Assembly: GCF_035046485.1 (NCBI RefSeq)
Contig: NC_085137.1
Location: forward strand, 448,934,980 to 448,998,979
DNA length: 64,000 bases
Direction: 5' to 3'
Source of the DNA: Aedes albopictus
Lineage: Eukaryota; Arthropoda; Insecta; Diptera; Culicidae
Under the pieces are notes generated by a model, which saw nothing but the letters and a program-made list of their open reading frames with translations, was not told the origin of the DNA and searched no databases. Below are positions 1-12,400 of this stretch, in pieces; within the stretch, counting starts at the first letter, position 1; each line of letters opens with the position of its first letter. Both the position numbers and the translations under genes were made by a program.

Positions 1-421
1 GAAACAATCAATGCCAAATTGATGAACTGATTTATGCAAATCGGGTTTGCTGCCGATAAAGAGGCGAGAGAGACACAGAAGAGTACAAGCTGTTGTTGAT
101 TCCGCGAGTTGGTTGCGAATCACGTTTATACCTTATACCTACACAACGTGTAGATCTTTCCAGTGCCATAAAATAATAATCCCGACCCGTCGCTAGAGCT
201 ACTAGCTGTGTGGGGGTGCAAGGTAAACCAAAAGCTACTGCTCGGGCTTCCGGTGGCTTCCAGATGAGGGAAAACGTGTGAAACAGTTGCGTGGTGGATC
301 CTACATATGTGCAATAAGTCGATTCATTTTGGTGATTTGGGTGCATTTTTGTGCTAGTCGCGTGTGATCGAGAAGAAATCGTTGGTTCGTGTGAAGAAGT
401 GGGAAAATCGGCGAGAAAATA
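1..421 (+). promoter_or_regulatory. PKNOX 5' untranslated region / upstream flank
   Basis: This stretch lies directly upstream of the first ATG of the homeobox gene at 422. No open frame here resembles a known protein. The last 60 bases are purine-rich and run into the start codon without an evident splice acceptor, so at least the 3' part is probably 5'UTR. A transcription start cannot be fixed from sequence alone; no convincing TATA box was seen. The antisense open frame across it is a shadow. Confidence 0.45.
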
Positions 422-3400
422 ATGCAAGAAAATAGCATTGCTGCAGTTCCGGTGTCCGGTGCGACAGTTACGGCGTCCGGCATTTCCGGGACGACGGGTG
501 CGGGTGGTGGTGGTGGCGGCGGAGGTGGAGGTGGTGGTGGGAACGGTGGACATCATACCTCGCCCAGCAATGCCACATCTTCCGGACAGACGCCAGTGTC
601 TTCGCCTAGCAATAGCAGTAGTATCAGCGACATCGATCAGGCCCAGTTCGAGGCGGACAAAAGGGCGGTGTACAAGTAAGTTGTATTTTCCGAAGAATGT
701 AAGAGAAATATTACATTTCAAGCAATCTGTGTTTTCTGTTTTATACCTAACGTATTGAACCTTAAAATATGTTATGAAGCAACCAACTCAACTTTAGCCC
801 AAGAATTCAGCTACAAACTTTACCTAAATTCGATTCAGTTATTTGAAAATGATTTTTGTGGAGAACTAGTCTAGTCTACACATACACAGCCATTCATTGA
901 AAGAATCCTGGAAAATGATAGAATCGACTAATTCCATCATTTTTCTTGTCATTATTAATCCTTGCAGCACATCTAAGATGTGTTACAAACATTAAAGCGG
1001 CCAGGCCTACTGTGCAGCGTTGTTATTGTTATTGAAATCAAAGAACGGGGACATCTCGTACCAACCCACAATGGTTTATTTTCCCATTTTCACGCTCTTA
1101 ATCAATAGCTCGAAGGATTGAGGAGATAGAGCAATGCTGTCTTCGGCAAAGTTGATGGGAATGACCAGCGCCATCTTTTGACAATTAGAGTTTTCGGATC
1201 AATCCCCCTAAAAGGGAGATACAAAATTATTTTTTTTTTAATTGTTGAGATAGAGGGTTGACGTTTTCGGCAAAGTTGTAGCATTTTTGATTCCAAACAA
1301 CTTTTCTGAAGACGTCAATGTTGTAATTTTTACTCCAATGGAGATAGAGGCCTGTGTTTGAAAGTTAACCCCAAAAACACGTTTTGTAAGTAAAACATAC
1401 ATTTGTTGAATTTTTAGACCCATACAATGTTCTGCAAAGTTGTATGAATCAATAAAATACGCAACTTTGTCGAAGACATCAAAGCTGTAAGAATTAAATG
1501 AGACGAGTTATAGATGAATTTATGATTTTTTCATCCATTTTTAGGGATAAATATCTTTCTTAGGGGCAAAAAGGTGCAGCTGAGGATACCCTTATCAGAA
1601 AGTACATCTATAGAGCTTTCAAATAAGGGTCAGTTTGTCCGTCCACGATCGTCTACTGAGGAGATATGGCAATAATAAAAAATCTCCTTACTACGATTTA
1701 ATTGCAATCAAATCTACTTTGACAGAAGAGCGTGAAAATGGGAAAATAAACCATTGTGCAACCGTTCAGTATACGAAGCATGAATATGAAAAATTAACGG
1801 TGGGAGTGACGTTGCTAAGAGGGTTAATATCACTCCTTGGTCCTTGGATTCCTGGGATGGGACACAGGTATTTACCCCTTATGCCCTGGCCACAGACAAA
1901 CAGACGTAACACTTCGAACATTTTTCGATTCAAATCATAGTCACGGAAACATATTCGCCCAATGCTAAAAGGCCTATGTTTGGCCGTCCACCAACTAGGT
2001 GGCGGTAGTGAGCAAACGTCAAACTCGAACAAAAACGATGCGAGCGCCACGGTTGAGAGTAGAGGCAGTTGGCCAACTATCAAATTTTGAAAAAGACCGT
2101 TAAATCGGTGTACGATGTGAATTATCAGAGTGTTATGTCTGTTTGTCTGTGCCCTGGCCCTTTATGCCTAGGCTTAAGCGCCTTTACTCGCTTGAAAATG
2201 ATTTTTGTGGAGAACTGATAAAAAACATAATTCAAAAGAGACCAAATTTGTCCATGAATCGGGTAAACAAACATATTTCTGTCGCTGTAAGGTTTATCGG
2301 TTTTGATATTGCGCATTGCGCAGTTAAAAGTTCGTCGAGGAAGTGCGGAATCTCAAATAAAAGTGCGATTTGGTGTCAGATCTTTTCGGTGTCTTCACCA
2401 CACTTATTCATTAGCTCATAATGAATAAGTGCGGTGAAAACACCGGAACGATTTGATGCAATATTGCACTTTTATTTAAGATTCCGCACTCTGTCGCAGT
2501 CCAGTTAGCAATGCAATAAACTATAAAACTATCGATTTTATGTTAGTACATGTTTTGAAGCTATTGTACAGCTCCATCTGCGACGATATTCATCTGTTTC
2601 TCAAATTTTGTAGGGTTCCTATCAGGATTTCTACGGGCAGCCAGATCATTTAAGGTCGTAGACAAAGTCACTGACTACTGTATGATTTTTTGTCGAATAT
2701 TGTTGTGTTAGGTTTTTTACTATCCGTTTTATTTGACTAGCCAATTGATGTCTCTGCTACCTCTTCTCTAAGTAATGAATGCGGAGATAATCTTCTCAAT
2801 TGGAAGAGGAAACTCAGATAGTGGGGGCTGGACACTCCTCCCTCAATGGTAACGAAGGAGAACGAACTACTTTAGCAACTACCGTAGCATCGACTGGCGT
2901 ATTACGGAATGATACTCAACTGGAACTACCATGTAGACATTTCTGCACGTATCAGGTGGCACTAACAGTGAACGTACCTTAAATGTACCGCCAGGTACAA
3001 GTACATCCTGAGGATAGGAAATACCAGAGAATTGTATGGCTTAACGACGCGAACGAAATGTCTACCTTCAACCGGCTGCGATGCGGCCATGTTTTTGAAG
3101 TCATCATCTGTTTCAGGTCAAACATTTGATTTAGGCGTAGTTTACGAGTGATATTTTTTCTTTAACAAAAAAAGTTCTTTGCATCCCCAATTGCGGCCTT
3201 ATTTGAACACGTTTTTATTTATTGTAACATCAGCTAAGAGAATTAGATTTTTTCATAATTCTTCTAGTATTCTCGAAAATTTTCTTTTTTGTTGTGGAAA
3301 ATATTACGCGCTTTTCAAGTGTTGGTCCAGAAAAGTTTACTGTTTACAAATTTTGCTGTCAAAATGGGGTTCAACGCACAATGGGGGTCAGAGATGTTGG

Positions 3401-6400
3401 CTCGCTTTTTTACTGTGGGGTAGTATTTGGATGACAAGTGGCTGTCTACCTTCGAATTGAGAACAGCTGTTCGAGTGCTCCCTATCTAGCAACAAAGGCA
3501 TTGACTCAACTGGCTACGGACGAAGCGGAAAACTTTTCTGCGACAGTAACGGTTGTCAAGGAGGACAGCTACATAGATGATTTCCTCACTGGTGGCAAAT
3601 CAGCAGCAGATGTCAAGGAACTCTACAGACAGCTGACGGCTATGTTGAGTCGAGGTGGAATCGGCGTGCATACATTTTGCTCCAACAGTACATATGCTCT
3701 AGAACTGATTGCATTGGAGATACAGGAGAAACCAATAGATTTTGAAATGTTCAACGACACTATCAAGACTCTAGGATTGATATGGGATCCGGGCCAAGAC
3801 TACTTCGTGTTCAACGTACCTCTCAAATTCCTCATACCTCTCGGAAATCAGTATGCTATTTGACCCGCTGGGATTCTTAGGTCCTGTAGTGACCACCGTG
3901 AAACTGCTAATGCAAGAACTATGGCGTTTGAAGTAAGGATGGAACGATGAGTTACCCGATGAACAGATGCAACTCTGGCTGGCATTTCGTGAACATCTGG
4001 ATTCAGTACGACAAATCAGGAATAAAAGGTGCGTTATCCCCGGTAGGTCAACTGTGGGTACTGTGATGTATTCCAGCGCGCATATAGTGCGGTTCTGTAC
4101 GTTTGAAGCGAGGTCAGTGGCAGCACAATCAACTTCCAGCTAGTGTGCAGTAAATCTCGAGTCGATCCTCTGAAACCGATGACAATACCAATACTTGAAT
4201 CAGAGGATCTCTAGTGCTGTTACACCGTACTCCGATTCGATGATTTGTCTAATCTGTTCGTGTGCAACCAGATAGCTACGATTGTCGAGCTGACTCCAGA
4301 ACTACAAATGGGACTATTTACATCAGGTCCAAGAGAAATCCCGCTAATGTGCTATCACGAGGCTTAAGGCTCAATTGAGAATCGCATATTATCCAAAATT
4401 GAAAAAGCACTTTTCTCCAAAACGCCGAAAAAGCGAACAAAATCAGCGTGTTCGATTGTCATAATTGACTAAATAAACAATCGGACATTCTTATTTTCTT
4501 CGATTTGTGGATCATTTTTGGGAAAAAGTGCTTTTTTAGCTCTGGAACATTTGCCATTCTCAATTGAGCCTTAAGTCCGGAGCACCTGATTGAAGAAGAA
4601 CTTTGGTGGAGAGCATCACTAGAAAGAATGAAGTCGTGCCTGGGTTGGCGGACCTCCAGGAGAATTGTAAAATGTCAAGGAATATCATGGAAAAAATGTC
4701 ATGACATTTTCTACTATAGTGGAAGTCCAGTGCAAATTTACTTCCGTGAACTTTCAATAATGCTGATAAGTTATGGTTAAATAACGATTTCTTAGCTTTA
4801 CAGTACAAAAACGGCGCCGGCCACGTCCTTACAGTCAGGTTGGGAGAGGGAAGAAATGTTAGTACCAAGCTTTGTTAAGTGAATGACCGCGTTTACCGCT
4901 GCGACTCCACCAAAGGCTGCGGGAAGGAGTGTTTGTTATTAGGGAAGGTATCGTTGAATCAGGATTCACTTTGATAAGTAATATGACCTTTTGATGTTTG
5001 TTCGCCATGCTGGCCGCCGTGACATTGTTCGCTTTACGCGGAAAGCAGACAATCGAACACTCGCGTTGAGTGATCGCTCAATATTTACCACAACCGACGT
5101 GTCCGAATAAGCACCCGATCACGCCATTGTTCGCTTCACGCGGGAAGCAAACGAAAGATCACTCTCGTCAAGTGATCGATTATGGTTGAATAACGATTTC
5201 GTCGATAAACATTTGTTAACAGGGGCAGTGAAACTGGCAAATAAAATAGCAAGTATGGAGACCGCTACTGTCGCAAGGCAGCATCCATTTATTACGGAAT
5301 GCTAAAATCGACATTTTTCGACCCTCCCTGCCGTAACGCTTTTTTGTATTGCCCAGCTATTTGACATTATCTTTGACAATGCTTGCCTTTTGGCATGCAT
5401 ATTCTACGTGGTATCAGTAGGTGGGCTCCAGAGGCACGTTCTCCTCCATTTGGGAAATTTGTACCATATTCTACGTGGCTTCCGAATTTCAGCTTATCGT
5501 CGACCATGACCCCAATTTGCTTCAGTGAGCGCTTAGAGTTGATCATGCATCCTTCTTCTTCTTCTTCTTCTTTTTGGCTCTACGTCCACACTGAGACTTG
5601 GCCAGCCTCTCTTCAACTTAGTGTTCTTTGAGCACTTCCACAGTTATTAATTGAAGGGCTTCCTTTGCCTGCCATTGCATGAATTTTGTATATTGTGAGG
5701 CAAGTACAATGATACACCATGCCCAGGGAGTCGAGAAAATTTTCCCGACCGGAACGGGAATCGAACCCGCCGTCTCCGGATCGACGATCCATAGCCTTAA
5801 CCACTAGGCTAACTGGAGACCCCTGTGCATCCGCCTGTGGTGACCACTGCCTGATGTTAAGACTTGCGGTTGTTTACCAGCAGCACCTCCGTTTTGTGGT
5901 GCGCGCGTGCCAAATGACTCGACCAATGGATCACTAAAATAACTAAAACGACCGCTATGAAATGATCAGATAGCGCCACCGTAGCCGTGTGTGTTTGACG
6001 TAACTCGACTGCTGTCACTGTGTTACCGTCCATATACAGAGGCGCTTTTGTTTTGATGCGGTGAGTAGCGGAAAAGTCGGCTTCAATGATCCATTGCGTG
6101 CGTTGCTGTCAGTTCCACTTCGTCTATTAACTCGCCGTACACCACGAGGGTAATATCATCGGCGAAGCCGACCAGCTTTACGCCCGGTGGAAGTGTGAGC
6201 CTAAATACGCCATCATACGCCGCGTTCCATAGTACCGGGCCCAGGATACACCCCTGAGGTACCTCCGCGGTGATGTTGTAGCTCCTCTCGTTGATCTCAA
6301 GCATTCGTCAGCAGTATTGGCCGATCAAGGTGAAGACGACTGTCAAGCGTATTACTAGTCGATGTTTATTCTTCAATCACTTAACCTAATGTACAGCTCT

Positions 6401-9400
6401 TTTGTCCACTAGGGCACTGCGTGAGCGATTCCAATTGGAAGCTGTACTTAAACTTTGTACAGCGCCTAGATGTATTATATTCTAATTGTACTATACCGAA
6501 CTGGTTGCCGTTGCGCTGCTTTCACTTTTCTACCCTATCATGGTAGAATGATGAGCAAGAGGATGTTGATGTGTGTCTGTTGGGTGTTCCTGTTACCAGT
6601 CCGATTGGGGGTCCATTATGGGTTGCCGTTCGCCGATGTCCAAGTATCCGGGTTTGTTTGAGCCATGGGCTCAGAAGAGGGTTAGAGTCAGCTGCTCTCA
6701 GGGGGAAAGAGCAACTGACGAAAGTGCCGGGGCTGGGATCGAACCAATGACTATCTGCTTATGAAGTAATCGTGTGACCGATTGCGCCACGGGCCCCGGT
6801 ACTAGTCGATGTTACAGATGTTTCAAGCACAAGCCGTCGCAGTTGAACCAATTCATTGATCAGTTGCCAAACCACCGTGTCACCCCTGCACCTGTGTTTG
6901 CTTCGACTGGTGTAGATTTTGCCGGACCATACGTACTCCGGGAGAGTGATAAGAAACCAAAATTTGTAAAGGCGTACATTGCGGTGTTTGTGTGCAAGGC
7001 TGTGAAGGCAGTACATTTGGAGCTGTGCACAGATTTGCTGGCGAAGACGTTCTTGGCAGCGTTACAAAGATTTTAGAGTCTACGTGGCACTCCTTCTGAT
7101 CTTTATTCGGATAATGCTACTACATTCACCGGAGGTGCTAATGAGCTAGTGGACCTACGACAATTTTTCCAAAGCCAATTACATAAGGTCAAGCTAGCCG
7201 AGTTCTACACCACGAAAGGTATCACCTGGCATTTCATACCGCCGCGAAGCCCGCACTTTGGCGGAATTTGGGAAGCCGGAGTCAAGGTAATGAAACACTT
7301 GCCCAAGCAACACACATGTTATAATAGAGTTATGACAGCGCAAGTTTTGGTTGTATAGAAGTTTATTTTACGTAATTCTAACATTGTGTTGAAATAACGT
7401 ACAATAAACTTCTAGACAACCAAAACTTGCGCTGTCGTAACTTATATATAACATGTGTGTTACTTGGGTGCCCAAGCGTATTGTATAGGAGAAACAAGAC
7501 TAACGTACGAAGTGACGGCGACGTTCCTTGCGGAGGCGGAAGCGATTATGAACTAGCGGCTGCTATGCCCTTTGTCGGATGACCCGAATAATTTGAGGGC
7601 CATCGCATTTGTTGATTGGGCGCACTGGTCAAGCGATTCCGGAGCCTTCGTATGATGGGGAAAAATCAGCAGACTGTCAAGGTGGCAGCACGTGACATGA
7701 AGGACCATTTTTGGAAGAGGCGGTCCGTGGACTATCTCCATACGTTGCAAACACGACAATAATGGAAGAATGCTGTATTGGACATCCGTAGACATGTTAC
7801 TACGGGAAGAAAAGGTTCCACCCCAGCAGTGGTAGTTAGGTCGCATCACTGCCATACATCCAGATGAGGACAAGGTGGTGAGAGTGGTCACCGTCAAGAC
7901 GGCGAGCAGCGAGTACAAACGGTCAGTAATCAGGATCTGTCCTGTTTTCTTCAAACCAGGATGGGCGGCCCTTTCAGGTACGCTCTTCTCCAGATTGGCC
8001 GCCGTCATCTAATTACGAAGTGTCAGCGTGCCCTGCTTGAGCACGCAAATTCGATATTGAGTCAAGCTGCAGTGCTGCAACCTCCATGTCAGCCCATCTA
8101 TGTTTTTGTTCTGTGCTAGCAGTAGAAGAAACGGGATTCCCTACCTTAGCACTTCTACCACTATATTTCTGCTCTTCCTAGAGAAGACCTAGCAAACTAT
8201 TTGATGTTTGATTATTTTGGAATCCTAGGAGTAGCACGGGAATCAGTGTCCACGTCTAAGTCCTGCATTAATCCTTTGGAACCGCAGGGGTCAATATGAT
8301 CCCGGCGATGGAACCGAGCATAATGTGTTCGAGGCCATCGAGGTTGTGGCAGTGAAGGCAAAACAATCCGGCTCCAAAGGGTTGAAGCGGTAGGGGACAA
8401 TTTACTGTGGAGGGTGCCCAGGTTCCCACAGGCTTTATCAGCGATCCAGCATCTTTTCCACATCATCGATCATTCGAAAACTATTAAACAAGTAAGTACC
8501 AAAACTAGAACCATTGCCCACATGGCTCATGGAAGTTCACCATGCGTCTCCATCGACTCCGGGCAGCTAGGGTGTTGAAGCCTATGCGCACCTTTGCGTA
8601 ACCTTGCAAAACGGTCGCTAATTTTGGTCTATGTGGTTCATGAACTGCCCCTAAATATAAATGTGTACTTCAGGCTGAACTGATGTATATTTTACATATG
8701 TTACACATTCTATTTGAAGAGAATGCACTCAAAGCTATGATTTGTGGTATAAATAGTGGAAACTGTACAAATTTACTAACATCCGATGCACAGCAATCGA
8801 AGCATTTTTAATGTGCATGAAATTTATTTCTCATTACAAATCGAATGATAATAATTACCCTGTTATGTGAAAATCCTCTATCGGTTGATATTTCTTATTT
8901 TATGAATACATTACCTCCCTTTAGGTATAAAAGAATATAGCATAGGAATGCGATAGATAAAGCGAAATTTAAATGCAACCGAAGCTTCGAAACATGACAA
9001 AAAACACGTAATCCATTCGATTAGGGCAGTCTACCCCCTTGTTCTGAAGGCACCTTACTCTTCCCGAGCAGCTACCCATGGCAATATAAAATGTGATTTC
9101 GAATGCACACGTTATTTCGATGTAGTTACGTCGGATATTGGACTATGCAAGTAAATATACCAACCGACATAGACATGATGTTTTACAAAGCTCCTTGGGA
9201 CAATCGTCGTCATCGTCGTCATCGTCCCCAATCATCATCGTCGTCTTCGTCTTGTTCGTCATCCATTCGAATCCATCCAGAGTGACGGACTTCCGTATAG
9301 AGGGGATTGGGTGAGGATGGGGATTTTCACAAGACACACGGAACCAGGGCTATGTTGAAATAACTGTAATATCTTTATTACGACCAAGCAAGGCAGGGAC

Positions 9401-12400
9401 GACGACAGCAGTCAGTCCTCTACGGCTTCGTCAGCCTTTCCTGTGGAAGAAGCTAAGCCAAAGCTCTTCCCAATCCCAACCAGTTGTAATACCGAAATGC
9501 ATTTCGATTTTAGTTTTTTTTTTTTTTTTTTGCTTGGTCCGCTTTCTAACAACCGTTTTTGGTTTTCTTCAACAGACATCCACTGTTCTCTCTGTTGGCA
9601 TTGCTACTAGAGAAATGTGAACAAGCAACACAAGGCTACATTCCCTCCTCGAATTCGTCCAGCCCGAATGGATCCAGCAATGGTACCAGCGAAGGCGACA
9701 GCTTTGCCCGGGACATTCAGGTAGGGCTGAGCGGAAATGTCGAACCGGGTGAGACCGGGAGTAATGCGATGTGATTTGTTTCCTTTTTAGGCCTTCGTGC
9801 AATTGCTGGAGAAGGAGAAACGCCCCCTGTTAACCAATAATTCCGAACTGGACGGCCTTATGATCAAAGCTCTGCAAGTGCTGAGGATACACCTGCTCGA
9901 GCTAGAGAAGGTGCAAGAATTGTGTCGCGACTTCTGCACGCGCTACATTGCCTGCCTTCGTGGGAAGATGCAATCGGAGAACCTACTCCGATCGGACTAC
10001 GCCTTGGAGCATAACAACAACTTGTCCAACTCCAACAGTCCCATCAACAGTCCGGAGCAGGTGAGTTACGGTCTTCGCGATTTGGAAACATGTAGTGACT
10101 TGAATTATTTTCCTTGACAGGATCTCTCCGGAAGTGCTCAAAGATTCTACCAAAACGCCGACTACCTGTCCGGAAACGATACCAATGAATATAGCAATAT
10201 GCAAGGTAAGGATCAGAGTAGAGTGTCACAGAACGATTCCAAACTTACAGTTTCAAACATGAATGCAGTAGGCCACTTACCTCAGCAGCCGATGGCGCCG
10301 TTGCCTTCACACAACCCATTACCGCAAGATCTCTCCAATCCTAACATTCCGGTAGCTACTACCAATTTACCGGTAGCTCCACCCATACCACAGAATCCTC
10401 ACTATCCATCCCAAACCCTCGGATCGACCCCTCTGAGCCAAATTGGCATAACCCCAGTGACCCAGCTAGACCCCTTCGCCAACGGTCAGCTGTCCCCAAG
10501 TGGCAGCTCGGATGAACTCGACGACTCGGAGCTGGATGGCAGCAGCCTTGACGAGCACGGGAGACGTATAAAGCGAAGCGTTCTTCCCAAACACGCGACC
10601 AGTGTGATGCGGGCTTGGTTATTTCAGCATTTAGTCGTTAGTATTCGCTTCCAATTTGTCACTTTCTCTGTTTTCCACTAATTTTGATTTTTCCTTCTTC
10701 TTTTTCGTTTTCTTGCATGACTGCTCTGCTGCGCCGTTGCTGGATGCGTGATGGTTAGCATCCTTATCCTACTGAGGATGAGAAACGTGCAATAGCCGCC
10801 CAAACCAATCTCACGCTATTACAAGTGAGTAATAGGATATGGCACATCTAGAGTTCCTATGTTAATATTTTTATCATCCTTTTTTATTTCAACAGGTCAA
10901 TAACTGGTTCATCAACGCTCGACGTCGCATCCTACAACCTATGCTCGATACTAACTCCGACAGTTCCGGTAAGTTGCTAAGTTAGTGATGTTCAATTGTT
11001 CTGGGGACTTAACAACTTTATTTCTGAATGAAGGAATTCACAATTTTCGAGTTTTTCGGGAGCTAACCATACTACCAATTGCATTACACTTTCAAAAAAG
11101 GTAAACTTAAAGGTTTAACTAATTTCATCGTAGTCTAGTCTAGTCTAGTCTAGTATACACATACAGAGCCATTCATTAAAAGAATCCTGGAAAATGAAAG
11201 AATCGACTACCCGAGCAGAAGGGAATTACAACAGCATAATACAATGCGTTATTTTGGCAAAATAACTGCATAAAGGAATCTATTATTTTTATGTTATTAA
11301 CATAACATATTATGTTATAGACTTGCGTGTCATAAGCGGCAAAATAACAAATACCATAACAAAAAAATGTTCCTGGCAGACGAATTTAATAAAGTATTTT
11401 GTTCGTTTTAATAACAACATAATAATAGTGAATTTGGAAAATGTGTCAATAACAAATTTTGAACTTGAAATGTTATTAATAATAATCTAAAATCAAAACT
11501 TGTTATGATGTACAGGTAATACAGTATTGGACAGAATAAAATCGGCAATGGCCGATTTCATATAACATGTTTTAGTTTCTCTCTCTCTCTCTCTTCTTGG
11601 CGTAACGTCCTCACTGGGACAAAGCCGGCTTCTCAGCTTAGTGTTCTATGAGCACTTCCACAGTTATTAACTGAGAGCTTCCTCTGCCAATGACCATTTT
11701 GCATGTGTATATCGTGTGGCAGGCACGAAGATACTCTATGCCCAAGGAAGTCAAGGAAATTTCCTTTACGAAAAGATCCTGGACCGACCGGGAATCGAAC
11801 TCGTCACCCTCAGCATGGTCATGCTGAATACCCGTGCGTTTACCGCCTCGGCTATATGGGCCCTATGTTTTAGTTTGGAATCTCTGAATCTCAGCTTCTA
11901 ATGCACATATTGATTTCAAAATTTAACTGGACTCTTTTAATAACTTGAAATTTAAAGAGTTAAGAAATAAGATTTGTAAGATTTTCATAGCTATCGCAAT
12001 CCACTTATTTGGAGAAAAAACGAAAAAAACATTTTAGTATAACTCTAAAATGATGGCCAAGTTCTTCTGCAAAGTTAATCAGACTAACGAAACACACTAC
12101 TTTTTTGAATAATCCGTTTGGATAAAACAATTGGAAAATGACAATTTTGCTATTTTTATGGAAATGAACGTTTTGCGACATTTTAAAAAGTTTTTCTCAG
12201 AACAAATTTGTCACGGATCAAATTCAAATTATTATAAATATCCAGACAAAAATTGAGATCGATCACTACCCAAGAAGCTGAGATTCAACCCTCAAACAAT
12301 CAATGCGCACATTTTTTTTCTCTAGTTTCTGTTACTGTCGAAATTATTATAAAACACTGAGTTGAGATGTTGACTCATTTTCAGTTGGGATGTAATGCCA

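Larger units (their letters stand above)
6305..8010 (+). pseudogene. BEL/Pao integrase and pol C-terminus, interrupted
   Basis: The integrase N-terminal region ([20 protein letters not shown]) starts here, is cut by a SINE at 6367-6799, then continues as [27 protein letters not shown] and [11 protein letters not shown] second insertion (7308-7468) splits [20 protein letters not shown] from [19 protein letters not shown]. The C-terminal IRVVTVKT-like block ends near 8010. Stops at several points confirm it is non-functional. It probably belongs to the same BEL copy as 3438-4362. Confidence 0.85.

Noticed and set aside
32..721. 229-codon antisense frame over PKNOX exon 1
   Set aside because: It is the shadow of the Gly-rich exon and 5'UTR; Thr/Ser/Arg-rich runs follow from GGT/GGC codons and no domain is visible.
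10637..10758. Read-through of the homeodomain after LFQHLV
   Set aside because: Family alignment requires HPYPTEDEK directly after LV; the sequence between has intron features and diverges from the homeodomain.
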